DNA of 64,000 nucleotides from Pseudomonas sp. GM74 (GCF_000282455.1 NZ_AKJG01000045.1:1-64000), one strand, 5' to 3'; shown: positions 39,358-48,104, counted from the stretch's first letter. Numbers and translations are program-made. Notes: generated from the sequence alone by a model not told the origin.

Positions 39358-40335
39358 TCAGCGAACCTGCACCACCACTTTCCCCACCGCTTTACGCTGG
39401 CCAAGGTCATTGATCGCCTGCGCCGCATTGCTCAGCGGATACACCTGGGACACCAGAGGCTTGAGCTTGCCTTCGGCAAACCAGCCAAACAACTGCTGGA
39501 AGTTCGCCGCGTTGTCCTGCGGCTGGCGTTGGGCGAACGAGCCCCAGAACACGCCGAGCACTGCCGCACCTTTAAGCAAGGCCAGGTTGACCGGCAATTC
39601 GGGAATGCGACCGCTGGCGAAGCCGACCACCAGCAGTCGGCCGTTCCAGGCGATGGCGCGGATGGCCTGGTCGAACAGGTCGCCGCCGACCGGGTCGTAG
39701 ATCACGTCGGCGCCCTGGCCGTCGGTCAGGCGTTTGATTTCATCCTTGAGGTTGGTTTCGCTGTAGTTGATCAGTTCGTCGGCACCGGCAGCCTTGGCCA
39801 CGGCGAGTTTCTCTGCACTGCTGGCTGCGGCGATCACCCGGGCGCCCATGGCTTTGCCGATTTCCACCGCCGCCAGGCCGACACCGCCGGAGGCGCCAAG
39901 CACCAGCAGGGTTTCACCGGGTTGCAGGTTACCGCGCTGCTTGAGGGCGTGCATCGAGGTGCCGTAGGTCATGCTGAAGGCGGCGGCGGTGTTGAAGTCC
40001 ATCGATGGCGGGATCGGCAGCACGTTGTAGCCCGGCACGGCGACCTGCTCGGCAAAGCTGCCCCAGCCGGTCAGGGCCATGACCCGATCACCGACTTTCA
40101 GGTGGCTGACTTTTTCACCCACGGCGCTGACGACGCCGGCCGCTTCACCACCCGGCGAAAACGGGAAGGGCGGCTTGAACTGGTATTTGCCCTCGATGAT
40201 CAACGTGTCGGGGAAATTCACCCCGGCAGCGTGCACGTCCAGCAGGATTTCATTCTTCTTCGCGACAGGACTGGCGACGTCTTCCAGCACCAGCGATTCG
40301 GCAGGGCCGAAGGCTTTGCACAGCACGGCTTTCAT
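39358..40335 (-). CDS. NADPH:quinone oxidoreductase family protein (zinc-free MDR)
   Basis: A 325-residue medium-chain dehydrogenase/reductase of the quinone reductase group. The N-terminal catalytic domain has MKAVLCKAFGPAESLVLED, VHAAGVNFPDTLIIEGKYQ and FSPGGEAAGVV; the Rossmann domain has LVLGASGGVGLAAVEIGKAM for NADPH. Zinc-binding cysteines are absent, as normal for this branch. The start at 40335 removes a thirty-residue extension unlike the family. P. aeruginosa has a related gene next to glpT. Confidence 0.93.
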   Translation of the reverse strand: MKAVLCKAFGPAESLVLEDVASPVAKKNEILLDVHAAGVNFPDTLIIEGKYQFKPPFPFSPGGEAAGVVSAVGEKVSHLKVGDRVMALTGWGSFAEQVAVPGYNVLPIPPSMDFNTAAAFSMTYGTSMHALKQRGNLQPGETLLVLGASGGVGLAAVEIGKAMGARVIAAASSAEKLAVAKAAGADELINYSETNLKDEIKRLTDGQGADVIYDPVGGDLFDQAIRAIAWNGRLLVVGFASGRIPELPVNLALLKGAAVLGVFWGSFAQRQPQDNAANFQQLFGWFAEGKLKPLVSQVYPLSNAAQAINDLGQRKAVGKVVVQVR

Positions 40336-40485
40336 CAGGGCTATTCCTTTGGGAGTGATGGCCGATAAGTGTAGGTGTGTGGGTCGATGGGTCAACGAGC
40401 ATGCCCGGCCCTGATAGTCGGCCATAAGCTTGTGCTTGCGCGGCGGGTCGTTATGCTAGGCCGCAAACCGGATAAGGAGCGAATT

Positions 40486-40893
40486 TTGAAAGCGTGGATC
40501 ATGTTGATGCTGGCCCTGTCTCTGCCTGTGGCAGCGGTGGCCGAAGAAGCCAAAGAAGATGCTGCTCCGAAGGTCAGCTACATCACCCTGAGCCCGCCGT
40601 TCGTGGGTAACTACGGGTTGGACGGCACGCCGAAACTGAAGGTCTACAAGGCCGATGTGGCGTTGCGGGTGACCGGTGACGAGGCCGCCAAGGCAGTAAA
40701 GGCCAATGAGCCGTTGATCCGCAATCAATTGGTCGCGCTGTTCGCCCAGCAGACCACCGAGACGATGAACAACGTCGAGGCCAAGGAAAAACTGCGTCAG
40801 GAAGCCCTGAAACAGACCCAGCAGGTGATGAACGATGAAACCGGTAAGCCGGTGGTTGAGGATCTTTTGTTCAACAACCTCATTATCCAATAA
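40486..40893 (+). CDS. FliL-like periplasmic/membrane-anchored protein
   Basis: A 135-residue protein with an N-terminal hydrophobic segment (about residues 4-18, ending AAVAEEA) that may be a signal peptide or anchor, then a FliL-type domain: YITLSPPFVGNYG, VYKADVALRVTGDEAAKAVKAN, LIRNQLVALFAQQTTETMNN, and the end KPVVEDLLFNNLIIQ. FliL modulates flagellar stators, but this copy lies outside any flagellar cluster, so its role is open. I choose a TTG start because AAGGAG lies six bases before it; the first ATG is five codons later. Confidence 0.83.
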   Translation: MKAWIMLMLALSLPVAAVAEEAKEDAAPKVSYITLSPPFVGNYGLDGTPKLKVYKADVALRVTGDEAAKAVKANEPLIRNQLVALFAQQTTETMNNVEAKEKLRQEALKQTQQVMNDETGKPVVEDLLFNNLIIQ

Positions 40894-40917
40894 AAACTCT
40901 GTTGCCTGGGCCGGCCC

Positions 40918-41012
40918 TATCGCGGGCAAGCCCGCTCCCACAAGGATTAGCGGTGAACACAAATTTTGTGAGCACCAGAAGCCACTGTGGGAGCGGGCTT
41001 GCCCGCGATGGC
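40918..41012. repeat. REP doublet (inverted pair)
   Basis: ATCGCGGGCAAGCCCGCTCC and its inverse copy TGTGGGAGCGGGCTTGCCCG, between the convergent FliL-like and EVE genes. Confidence 0.92.
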
Positions 41013-41034
41013 ATTTGGATGGGCACCGAGAACT

Positions 41035-41487
41035 TTACGGCTTGAGCGATATCACCGCCGCCCACTGCTCCGCTGTCACCGGCATCACCGAAAGCCGCGA
41101 ACCTTTCTGCACCAGCGGCAACTCCGCCAGCGCCGTCTGCTGCTTCAGATAATCCAGTTTCAGAACCCGGTCAAACGTCTCGACATGCGCGACATCGATC
41201 GCACTCCAGGCGTTTTTGTCCGCAGTTGCCTTGGGGTCGTAGTAATGACTTTCCGGCTCCAGCGCCGTCGGGTCCGGATACGCGGCTTCGACAATCTTGC
41301 CGATTCCGGCGATGCCTGGCTCAGGGCAGCTGGAATGATAGAAAAAGAACCCATCCCCCACCGCCATGGCCCGCAGGAAATTGCGTGCCTGATAGTTGCG
41401 AACCCCGTCCCAGCGCGCTTTGCCGAGCTTTTCCAGTCCCTTGATCGAGAGTTCGTCGGGTTCGGACTTCATCAGCCAATAGGCCAT
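41035..41487 (-). CDS. EVE domain protein (THYN1-like)
   Basis: A 150-residue protein that consists entirely of the EVE domain, a PUA-like fold that binds modified bases in nucleic acids. Characteristic blocks are AYWLMKSEPDELSI, WDGVRNYQARNFLRAM, DGFFFYHSSCPEPGIAGI and the C-terminal VSL-type strand. The exact ligand in bacteria is unknown. The start at 41487 with the MAYWLMKSEP sequence is typical; the upstream reading is random. It is divergent from the small membrane protein gene by 195 bases. Confidence 0.93.
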   Translation of the reverse strand: MAYWLMKSEPDELSIKGLEKLGKARWDGVRNYQARNFLRAMAVGDGFFFYHSSCPEPGIAGIGKIVEAAYPDPTALEPESHYYDPKATADKNAWSAIDVAHVETFDRVLKLDYLKQQTALAELPLVQKGSRLSVMPVTAEQWAAVISLKP

Positions 41488-41682
41488 GTCTGTTGCTCCT
41501 TGCGTGGTGATTGAGCAGCTTGTCGACGATTTTATGACAAACCGACAGTCGGTTGACGTCAGCATTTGCGCAGCGGTTCACGTTGTCGCAAAATGCCGGC
41601 CTTTAGAGCTTGACGCTGCTGCACGGCCTACAAACGGAAACCGCTGCTGTCATCGTGTTGATGTGCCTTTGGGGGGCAATCG

Positions 41683-41838
41683 ATGAAACGCAAACCGGAT
41701 TTACTATGGATTTTGGTCATTTTGTTTGGCCTTGGCGTCGTGACCACCGGCTATGCCCAAAGCCTGTGGGCCAACAAGACCGATGCGCCGGTCGAAGTCG
41801 CCCAATTGCAGCAACAGTCGACCGCCTTCAAGCGCTGA
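41683..41838 (+). CDS. small single-pass membrane protein (51 aa)
   Basis: A 51-residue protein: a basic start MKRKPDLLW, one hydrophobic helix (about 9-25, ILVILFGLGVVTTGY) and a short polar tail ending QQSTAFKR. The layout is that of an inner-membrane protein with the N-terminus inside, or a poorly cleaved signal peptide at YAQ-S. A GGGGGG-containing sequence lies a few bases upstream of the ATG as a possible binding site. I recognise no family. It faces the convergent ygfA gene. Codon choice fits the neighbours. Confidence 0.7.
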   Translation: MKRKPDLLWILVILFGLGVVTTGYAQSLWANKTDAPVEVAQLQQQSTAFKR

Positions 41839-41873
41839 TCCTGTTGCCTCGGCGCCACTGATCGAAGTGGCGT

Positions 41874-42479
41874 CTAGCCTGCGTAATACCAGGCCTTGTC
41901 TGTCACCGTTCCTTGCAGCGGCACATCCCAGCTCGCCTGAGCCAATCGCGCCACTTTCTGACATTCATGGGCCAGCCCCAACAGCGTCGGCTTGCGCCAG
42001 TCATTTCGTCGCGCCAGGTAAGCCAGGCTGCGATCGTAGAAGCCGCCGCCCATCCCCAGGCGCCCGCCGACATCGTCAAAACCCACCAATGGCAACAGCA
42101 CCAGATCCAGTGCCCAGATCTTGCGCTGCCGGGCGAGGTTGGCCCGTGGTTCGAGAATACGGAAGCGGTTGGGTTTGAGTTTTTCCCCGGGTCGGATGCG
42201 CTGGAACACCATTTTGGTTCGCGGCCAGGCGCTCAGCACCGGTAGATAGGTGGCTTTGCCCCGGCGTTGCGCGGCGCGCAGCAACAGGCGCGGATCGATT
42301 TCACCGTCGGTGGGCAGGTAGAGCGAGATGTGTCTGGCGCGGCGGAACAGCGGTTGCTGGGCCAATTGCTTGTACAGTCCGCGAGCGGCCTGGCGTTGCT
42401 GACTGGGAGTCAGTGCGCGGCGGGCCTTGCGCAGCATGCGTCGAAGTTGCGGGCGGGGGAGCAGCGCAGGTTCGGTCAT
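41874..42479 (-). CDS. ygfA: 5-formyltetrahydrofolate cyclo-ligase
   Basis: Converts 5-formyl-THF to 5,10-methenyl-THF using ATP. The 201-residue protein has RRMLRKARRALTPSQQRQAA for phosphate and folate binding, LYLPTDGEIDPRLLL, and the C-terminal LVLLPLVGFDDVGGRLGMGGGFYDR, the family signature. It lies downstream of zapA and 6S RNA on the same strand, the conserved zapA-ssrS-ygfA order. The start at 42479 (MTEPALLPR) is chosen; an alternative lies six codons upstream. Confidence 0.95.
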   Translation of the reverse strand: MTEPALLPRPQLRRMLRKARRALTPSQQRQAARGLYKQLAQQPLFRRARHISLYLPTDGEIDPRLLLRAAQRRGKATYLPVLSAWPRTKMVFQRIRPGEKLKPNRFRILEPRANLARQRKIWALDLVLLPLVGFDDVGGRLGMGGGFYDRSLAYLARRNDWRKPTLLGLAHECQKVARLAQASWDVPLQGTVTDKAWYYAG

Positions 42480-42519
42480 GTATTCGGGCTTCAACAATGC
42501 GGATACGTGAAGCGTACCC

Positions 42520-42558
42520 GTAAAAACGCCAATGCCGGTATCAAAACCGGCATTGGAC
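42520..42558 (-). terminator. intrinsic terminator between 6S RNA and ygfA
   Basis: On the minus strand CCAATGCCGGT - TTTGAT - ACCGGCATTGG then GCGTTTTTA. Positioned just after the 3-prime end of 6S RNA and before the ygfA start. Confidence 0.85.
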
Positions 42559-42564
42559 TGGAAT

Positions 42565-42743
42565 CAGGCTCCCCGAATGTGCCGCTGTCGACTTAGCCCT
42601 TGAACCCGAAAGTTCAAGGTGGAAGATGCAGTAGGCTTTAAGGCTTTCCGTCTAGCGGACATGCACACCAGCCCAACGTGCAACCTCCAGGGTATAGCAA
42701 ATCGGCTCAGGGACATCGCCAACTGGCAAGCACCCCAGGGAGT
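42565..42743 (-). ncRNA. ssrS: 6S RNA
   Basis: A regulatory RNA of about 180 bases that mimics an open promoter and sequesters the housekeeping RNA polymerase in stationary phase. Support is its position between zapA and ygfA on the same strand, the complementarity of the 5-prime end (CTCCCTGGGGTGCTTGCC) with the 3-prime end (GGCACATTCGGGGAG), and a consensus TATAAT at 42755-42750 just before it. Ends are estimated to within about five bases. Confidence 0.9.
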
Positions 42744-42749
42744 GAGGGG

Positions 42750-42755
42750 ATTATA
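42750..42755 (-). promoter_or_regulatory. minus-10 box of the 6S RNA promoter
   Basis: Perfect TATAAT on the minus strand, seven bases before the predicted 6S RNA 5-prime end. Confidence 0.8.
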
Positions 42756-42774
42756 CCGCAAGCGGCGGCGCGAA

Positions 42775-43092
42775 TCAGCCTTTGGTGACGTCCGGATCGG
42801 TGGCGAGTGCCAGATCGACGCGGTCGAGCAGGTCACGCACCTGTTCGCGGGTCGAGCCGCTGGCCTGGATATCCGGGCGTTCTTCCTTGTGCAGAAGGTC
42901 GTGGGTGATGTTCAGCGCGGCCATCACGGCAATACGGTCGGCGCCGATGACTTTGCCGCTGCTGCGGATCTCACGCATCTTGCCGTCCAGATAACGGGCG
43001 GCGCTGACCAGATTACTGCGCTCTTCCTGAGGGCAGATGATCGAATACTCTTTGTCGAGGATCTGCACGGTGACGCTATTGCTTGAACTCAT
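42775..43092 (-). CDS. zapA: cell division protein ZapA
   Basis: A 105-residue cytosolic protein that bundles FtsZ filaments at the Z-ring. VTVQILDKEYSIICPQEE begins the globular domain, followed by LVSAARYLDGKMREIR and the long coiled coil IAVMAALNITHDLLHKEE. Length and pattern are typical. Its start overlaps the stop of the ZapB-like gene upstream by four bases, so the two are translationally coupled. 6S RNA begins about 30 bases after its stop. Confidence 0.94.
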   Translation of the reverse strand: MSSSNSVTVQILDKEYSIICPQEERSNLVSAARYLDGKMREIRSSGKVIGADRIAVMAALNITHDLLHKEERPDIQASGSTREQVRDLLDRVDLALATDPDVTKG

Positions 43093-43298
43093 GAGTCTTG
43101 CTCCAGGGCCTTGAGGCGCGAAATCATCGATTCGACCTTACGCCGGGCGATTTCGTTTTTTTCAATGAGGTGCGCGCGTTCCTCGCGCCAGGTCTTTTCC
43201 TGAGCTAGTAAGAGTCCGTTTTGACTCTTAAGTTGCTCGACTCGGGTAATCAGCAGCTCGAGTCTGGCCATCAGCGCTTGCAGGTCGGTGTCTTCCAT
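43089..43298 (-). CDS. TIGR02449/ZapB-like coiled-coil protein
   Basis: A 69-residue protein made almost entirely of one coiled coil (LQALMARLELLITRVEQLKS, then NGLLLAQEKTWREERAHLIE, ending SRLKALEQDS). Small coiled-coil proteins of the TIGR02449 family are regularly encoded in front of zapA in gammaproteobacteria and resemble ZapB, which links to the Z-ring through ZapA. The start at 43298 is chosen because upstream codons run into a REP element. Coupling to zapA supports a cell-division role. Confidence 0.88.
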   Translation of the reverse strand: MEDTDLQALMARLELLITRVEQLKSQNGLLLAQEKTWREERAHLIEKNEIARRKVESMISRLKALEQDS

Positions 43299-43325
43299 TG
43301 TCTTCACTGTCTGATGGGTGTTGGT

Positions 43326-43443
43326 CTGTAGGAGCGAGCTTGCTCCGGGCGGCGCTCCGACGATGAACCTGAGAACTCCGCAGAGTGTCAGGTACCCAGC
43401 GTTATCGTTGACGACCATCGCGAGCAAGCTCGCTCCTACAGGG
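43326..43443. repeat. REP doublet (inverted pair), one arm diverged
   Basis: CTGTAGGAGCGAGCTTGCTC followed by diverged bases (CGGGCGGCGCT) and, about 75 bases on, an intact inverse copy CCATCGCGAGCAAGCTCGCTC. It lies between the divergent zapB-like and ygfB genes, in promoter space, which is unusual for this window. Confidence 0.88.
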
Positions 43444-43506
43444 GTAGTCGATGTAGGATACAAGGCCTTCATTCTAGACATAGCGCCGTCTGGCGCCTAG
43501 CTGCCC

Positions 43507-44064
43507 ATGACCATTCAGAATTCCCCGTACCAAGCCTTCGCCACCCTGCTGACTTCCAGCGGTCACAACGTCTCGCCTGCTGAACTGCACGGCCTGTTGC
43601 TCGGCCGCAGCTGCGCCGGCGCCGGTTTCGACGCCGAAGGCTGGCTGATCGACGCCGCCGAACTGCTCGAAAGCGAGCCGCAGGACAACGTTCGCAACGC
43701 CCTGATCGGCCTGCAAGAGATGGTAAAAGGCGAGCTCACCGGCGATGACGTGACCGTCGTCCTGCTGTTGCCGACCGACGACGCCCCACTCACCGAGCGT
43801 GCCGCCGCACTGGGTCAGTGGTGCCAGGGTTTCCTCAGCGGCTTCGGCCTGAACTGCCGTGACAGCAGTGCCCTGAGCACCGAGGCCACCGAGGTGCTGC
43901 AGGATCTGGCGGCCATTTCCCAGGTGCAAGATGCCCTGGAAGAGTCCGACGACGGCGAAAACGACTACATGGAAGTCATGGAATACCTGCGCGTCGCACC
44001 GCTACTGCTGTTCTCCGAGACCAAAAAAGATGTGCCGGCCGCCGCCAAACCGTCTTTGCACTGA
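43507..44064 (+). CDS. ygfB: YecA/YgfB family protein (UPF0149)
   Basis: A 185-residue soluble acidic helical protein. Blocks include [34 protein letters not shown], the [13 protein letters not shown] segment and [13 protein letters not shown], all typical of UPF0149. In P. aeruginosa YgfB has been linked to control of amidase and beta-lactam sensitivity through AmpDh3 expression. It starts the ygfB-pepP-ubiH run; pepP follows after 27 bases. Confidence 0.92.
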   Translation: MTIQNSPYQAFATLLTSSGHNVSPAELHGLLLGRSCAGAGFDAEGWLIDAAELLESEPQDNVRNALIGLQEMVKGELTGDDVTVVLLLPTDDAPLTERAAALGQWCQGFLSGFGLNCRDSSALSTEATEVLQDLAAISQVQDALEESDDGENDYMEVMEYLRVAPLLLFSETKKDVPAAAKPSLH

Positions 44065-44091
44065 TCGTAAGACAGGGAAAACCATCTGCCC

Positions 44092-45426
44092 ATGATCCAT
44101 ATCCCGAAATCGGAATACAGCCGTCGCCGCAAGGCCCTGATGGCGCAGATGGAACCCAACAGCATCGCCATCCTGCCCGCCGCCGCGGTGGCCATTCGTA
44201 ACCGCGACGTCGAGCACGTCTACCGCCAGGACAGCGACTTCCAGTACCTCAGCGGTTTTCCCGAGCCCCAGGCCGTGCTGGTGTTGATGCCGGGGCGTGT
44301 GCATGGCGAATACATTCTGTTCTGCCGTGAACGCAACGCCGAACGCGAGCTGTGGGATGGCCTGCGTGCCGGGCAGGAAGGCGCGATTCGCGACTTCGGC
44401 GCCGACGATGCCTTTCCGATCACTGATATCGACGACATCCTGCCGGGCCTGATCGAAGGCCGTGACCGGGTGTATTCGGCCATGGGCAGCAACCCCGAAT
44501 TCGACCGCCACCTGATGGAGTGGATCAACGTGATCCGCTCCAAGGCCAACCTCGGTGCCCAGCCGCCGAACGAATTCGTTGCCCTGGATCATCTGCTGCA
44601 CGACATGCGCCTGTATAAATCGGCGGCAGAAGTGAAAGTGATGCGCGAAGCGGCGCGGATTTCCGCCCAGGCGCACGTACGGGCAATGCAAGCCTGTCGC
44701 GCCGGGCTGCACGAATTCAGCCTGGAAGCCGAGCTTGATTACGAGTTCCGCAAGGGCGGGGCGAAGATGCCGGCCTACGGGTCCATCGTCGCGGCGGGGC
44801 GCAACAGCTGCATCCTGCATTACCAGCAGAATGACGCGCAGCTCAAGGATGGGGATCTGGTGCTGATCGATGCCGGTTGCGAGATCGACTGCTACGCCAG
44901 CGACATCACCCGGACCTTTCCGGTCAGCGGCAAGTATTCAGCGGAACAGAAAGCGATTTACGAATTGGTGCTGGCTTCCCAGGAAGCCGCCTTTGCCGAA
45001 ATCGCCCCGAACAAGCACTGGAACCAGGCGCACGAGGCAACGGTCCGGGTCATCACGGCCGGGCTGGTCGAGCTGGGTCTGCTGAGGGGCGACGTTGACG
45101 AGCTGATCGCCAGCGAAGCCTACAAGGCGTTTTACATGCACCGCGCCGGCCATTGGCTGGGCATGGATGTGCATGATGTCGGCGAATACAAGGTAGGCGG
45201 CGAGTGGCGCGTGCTGGAAGTCGGCATGGCGCTGACCGTGGAGCCGGGGATCTATATCGCCCCGAACAACCAGAGTGTTGCGAAGAAATGGCGCGGCATT
45301 GGCGTGCGCATCGAGGACGACGTAGTGGTCACCAAAACCGGCTGTGAAATATTGACGAGCGGCGTGCCGAAATCCGTCGCCGAGATCGAGGCCCTGATGG
45401 CCGCCGCGCGGACACAGGCAGCATGA
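44092..45426 (+). CDS. pepP: Xaa-Pro aminopeptidase P
   Basis: A 444-residue cytosolic dimanganese enzyme that removes N-terminal residues preceding proline. The N-terminal creatinase-like domain (about 1-170) includes DVEHVYRQDSDFQYLSGFPEP; the C-terminal pita-bread domain (about 180-440) has the metal ligands in LVLIDAGCEIDCYASDITRT, the HRAGHWLGMDVHDVG block, MALTVEPGIYI and GVRIEDDVVV. The ATGA overlap couples it to ubiH. Confidence 0.96.
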   Translation: MIHIPKSEYSRRRKALMAQMEPNSIAILPAAAVAIRNRDVEHVYRQDSDFQYLSGFPEPQAVLVLMPGRVHGEYILFCRERNAERELWDGLRAGQEGAIRDFGADDAFPITDIDDILPGLIEGRDRVYSAMGSNPEFDRHLMEWINVIRSKANLGAQPPNEFVALDHLLHDMRLYKSAAEVKVMREAARISAQAHVRAMQACRAGLHEFSLEAELDYEFRKGGAKMPAYGSIVAAGRNSCILHYQQNDAQLKDGDLVLIDAGCEIDCYASDITRTFPVSGKYSAEQKAIYELVLASQEAAFAEIAPNKHWNQAHEATVRVITAGLVELGLLRGDVDELIASEAYKAFYMHRAGHWLGMDVHDVGEYKVGGEWRVLEVGMALTVEPGIYIAPNNQSVAKKWRGIGVRIEDDVVVTKTGCEILTSGVPKSVAEIEALMAAARTQAA

Positions 45427-46610
45427 GCCGAGTCAACCTGGCAATCATCGGGGGCGGGCTGGTCGGTGCAAGCCTGGCGCTGGCGCTTCAGGCCGGGGCC
45501 AAGGCCCGGGGCTGGAAGATCGTGCTGATCGAGCCGTTCGCCCCTGGCGACAGCTATCAACCGAGTTACGATGCCCGTTCTTCGGCGTTGTCCTTCGGCT
45601 CGCGGCAAATCTATCAACGGCTGGGCGTCTGGCAGGATGTCTCGCGACGCGCCGAGCCGATCAAGCAGATTCATGTTTCCGATCGTGGTCGGTTCTCGAC
45701 GGCGCGGTTGTCGGCGATGGAGGAGGGTGTTCCAGCGCTGGGTTATGTCGTTGAAAACGCATGGCTCGGCCAATGCCTGTGGCAAGGCCTGGACAAGGAC
45801 GTGATCAGTTGGCGCTGCCCGGCGGAAGTCACCCGCATGGAGCCGCTGACCGACGGCTACCGCCTGACTCTCAACGATGAAACCACCCTGGAGTGCGACC
45901 TCGCGGTGCTCGCCGATGGCGGTCGTTCCGGCCTGCGTGAGCAACTGGGGATCGGCATCCGCAAGCGTCCGTACAACCAGAGTGCGCTGATCGCCAACAT
46001 CACCCCGAGCGAAGCCCACAACGGCATGGCCTTCGAACGTTTCACCGACGAAGGCCCGATGGCGTTACTGCCGCTTCCGGATAATCGCTGCGCACTGGTC
46101 TGGACCCGCCTGGGCATGGACGCGCAACGTCTGGCGGCCCTCGATGAGCGCAGCTTCCTCAGCGAGTTGCAGGGTGTGTTTGGTTATCGCCTCGGCACAT
46201 TGAAGCAGGTGGGTGCGCGGCATCTGTATCCGCTGACGCTGGTCGAGGCCGAGGAACAGGTGCGCCCGCATCTGGCGATTCTCGGCAACGCGGCGCACAG
46301 CCTGCATCCGATTGCCGGCCAAGGGTTCAACCTGTCCCTGCGCGATGCCCAGGCCCTGGCCGATGCCTTGCTCGCCAGCGAAAAGCCCTTGGGCGATTTC
46401 GCCACGTTGCAAGCCTATCGCGAACACCAGCGTCTCGATCAGGATCTCACCGTGGGCTTCTCCGACCAGGTCACGCGCCTGTTCGGCAGTACCCAGCCGC
46501 TGGTGTCCCTGGGGCGCAATATCGGCTTGCTCGGGCTCGATCTGTTGCCACCGGCCAAACGCTGGTTTGCGCGGCAGGCGATGGGCCTGGGTACCCGTCC
46601 AGATGCGTAG
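45423..46610 (+). CDS. ubiH: 2-octaprenyl-6-methoxyphenol hydroxylase (UbiH)
   Basis: A 395-residue FAD monooxygenase hydroxylating the ubiquinone ring. The GxGxxG FAD motif lies in LAIIGGGLVGASLALALQAG; SSALSFGSRQIYQRLGVW, DLAVLADGGRSGLREQLGI, and the second FAD motif LGNAAHSLHPIAGQGFNLSLRD complete the family picture. The ygfB-pepP-ubiH order is conserved among gammaproteobacteria, which favours UbiH over UbiF/VisC. It overlaps pepP by four bases. Confidence 0.94.
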   Translation: MSRVNLAIIGGGLVGASLALALQAGAKARGWKIVLIEPFAPGDSYQPSYDARSSALSFGSRQIYQRLGVWQDVSRRAEPIKQIHVSDRGRFSTARLSAMEEGVPALGYVVENAWLGQCLWQGLDKDVISWRCPAEVTRMEPLTDGYRLTLNDETTLECDLAVLADGGRSGLREQLGIGIRKRPYNQSALIANITPSEAHNGMAFERFTDEGPMALLPLPDNRCALVWTRLGMDAQRLAALDERSFLSELQGVFGYRLGTLKQVGARHLYPLTLVEAEEQVRPHLAILGNAAHSLHPIAGQGFNLSLRDAQALADALLASEKPLGDFATLQAYREHQRLDQDLTVGFSDQVTRLFGSTQPLVSLGRNIGLLGLDLLPPAKRWFARQAMGLGTRPDA

Positions 46611-46760
46611 CTGGTTGATCCGCCGGTTCTGCAAGGTGCGATTGATAAAAATACCTGCCGCAATTGCAGGTCGACATTCATGACGGCGCCGGCCACCTTG
46701 GCGCGGGTCGGGAAAACCCTTTACGTGCGGCTCAAGCCGCAAGAGAGACAGGCTTAAAGC

Positions 46761-47984
46761 ATGGAAATGCGTGCAGATCTGCTGATTGTCGGAGCCGGAA
46801 TGGTCGGCAGCGCCCTGGCGCTGGCGTTGCAGAACAGCGGGCTGGAAGTCCTGCTGCTGGACGGCAGCCCCATGAGTGTCAAACCCTTCAACGCTCAGGC
46901 CGCGTTTGAGCCTCGCGTGAGTGCCTTGTCGGCTGCCAGCCAGCGGATTCTCGAACGCCTTGGCGTCTGGGACGGCATCGCCGGGCGGCGCAGCAGCCCC
47001 TACACCGACATGCAGGTCTGGGATGGCAGCGGCACCGGGCAAATCCACTTCTCGGCGGCCAGCGTGCACGCCGAGGTCCTGGGGCATATCGTCGAAAACC
47101 GAGTGGTCCAGGATGCCTTGCTTGACCGCTTGCACGACTGTGACCTGGGGTTGCTGGCCAATGCACGGCTGGAACAGATGCGCCGCTCCGGTGATGACTG
47201 GCTGCTGACCCTGGCCGATGGTCGCACCCTGCGCGCACCGCTGGTGATCGCGGCGGATGGCGCCAACTCGGCAGTGCGACGCCTGGCCGGTGTGGTGACC
47301 CGCGAATGGGATTATCTGCACCATGCCATCGTCACCAGTGTGCGTTGCGCCAGGCCGCATCAAATGACGGCCTGGCAGCGCTTCACCGACAACGGTCCGT
47401 TGGCATTTCTGCCGCTGGAGCGCGACGGCCAGCAGGATTGGTGTTCGATCGTCTGGTCGACCACGCCCGGCGAAGCCGAACGCCTGATGGCGATGGATGA
47501 CCAGGGTTTCTGCAAGGAACTGGAGCGCGCCTTCGAGGGGCGACTCGGTGAAGTGCTCAGCTGTGACCCGCGCCTGTGTGTGCCCCTGCGCCAGCGACAT
47601 GCCAAGCGTTATGTGGCTGAAGGCCTGGCATTGATCGGCGACGCGGCCCACACCATTCACCCGTTGGCCGGGCAGGGGGTGAATCTCGGATTCCTCGATG
47701 CCGCCGTGCTGGCCGAAGTGTTGCTGCAAGCTGCAACACGTGGCGAACGCCTGGCGGATGTGAAGGTCCTCAGCCGTTACGAACGTCGGCGCATGCCCCA
47801 CAACCTGGCGCTGATGGCGGCGATGGAAGGCTTCGAGCGCTTGTTCCAGGCCGATCCGTTGCCGGTGCGCTGGTTGCGTAATACCGGGTTGAAAATGGTG
47901 GAGAAGATGCCCGAGGCCAAGGCGCTGTTCGTGCGTGAGGCGCTGGGGTTGACCGGGGATTTGCCGGCGTTGGCCAAGGCCTGA
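46761..47984 (+). CDS. UbiH/UbiF/VisC family FAD-dependent monooxygenase
   Basis: A second 407-residue ubiquinone-type hydroxylase after ubiH. FAD motif DLLIVGAGMVGSALALALQN, EPRVSALSAASQRILERLGVW, PLVIAADGANSAVRRLAGV with the DG motif, and IGDAAHTIHPLAGQGVNLGF. By position it corresponds to E. coli ubiI (visC), the C5 hydroxylase, but UbiF-like activity cannot be excluded, so no symbol is given. It lies 150 bases after ubiH; that gap holds an inverted repeat ACCTGC-CGCAATT-GCAGGT. Confidence 0.93.
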   Translation: MEMRADLLIVGAGMVGSALALALQNSGLEVLLLDGSPMSVKPFNAQAAFEPRVSALSAASQRILERLGVWDGIAGRRSSPYTDMQVWDGSGTGQIHFSAASVHAEVLGHIVENRVVQDALLDRLHDCDLGLLANARLEQMRRSGDDWLLTLADGRTLRAPLVIAADGANSAVRRLAGVVTREWDYLHHAIVTSVRCARPHQMTAWQRFTDNGPLAFLPLERDGQQDWCSIVWSTTPGEAERLMAMDDQGFCKELERAFEGRLGEVLSCDPRLCVPLRQRHAKRYVAEGLALIGDAAHTIHPLAGQGVNLGFLDAAVLAEVLLQAATRGERLADVKVLSRYERRRMPHNLALMAAMEGFERLFQADPLPVRWLRNTGLKMVEKMPEAKALFVREALGLTGDLPALAKA

Positions 47985-48002
47985 GTTCTGCATGGAGGCT
48001 AC

Positions 48003-48104
48003 TGGCCTCTTCGCGGGCAAGCCCGCTCCCACAGGTTTTTTGGTGTACACGAAATTGATGTTTCACACAGGCCACTGTGGGAGCGGGCTTGCCCGCGAAG
48101 GGGC
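48003..48104. repeat. REP doublet (inverted pair)
   Basis: CTTCGCGGGCAAGCCCGCTC and, about 45 bases on, the inverse copy TGGGAGCGGGCTTGCCCGCG, between the monooxygenase gene and the iron-transport binding protein gene. Confidence 0.92.

Noticed and set aside
46680..46757. 25-codon open frame between ubiH and the second monooxygenase
   Set aside because: It has an ATG and a protein-like tail but no clear ribosome binding site or family; too short to support.
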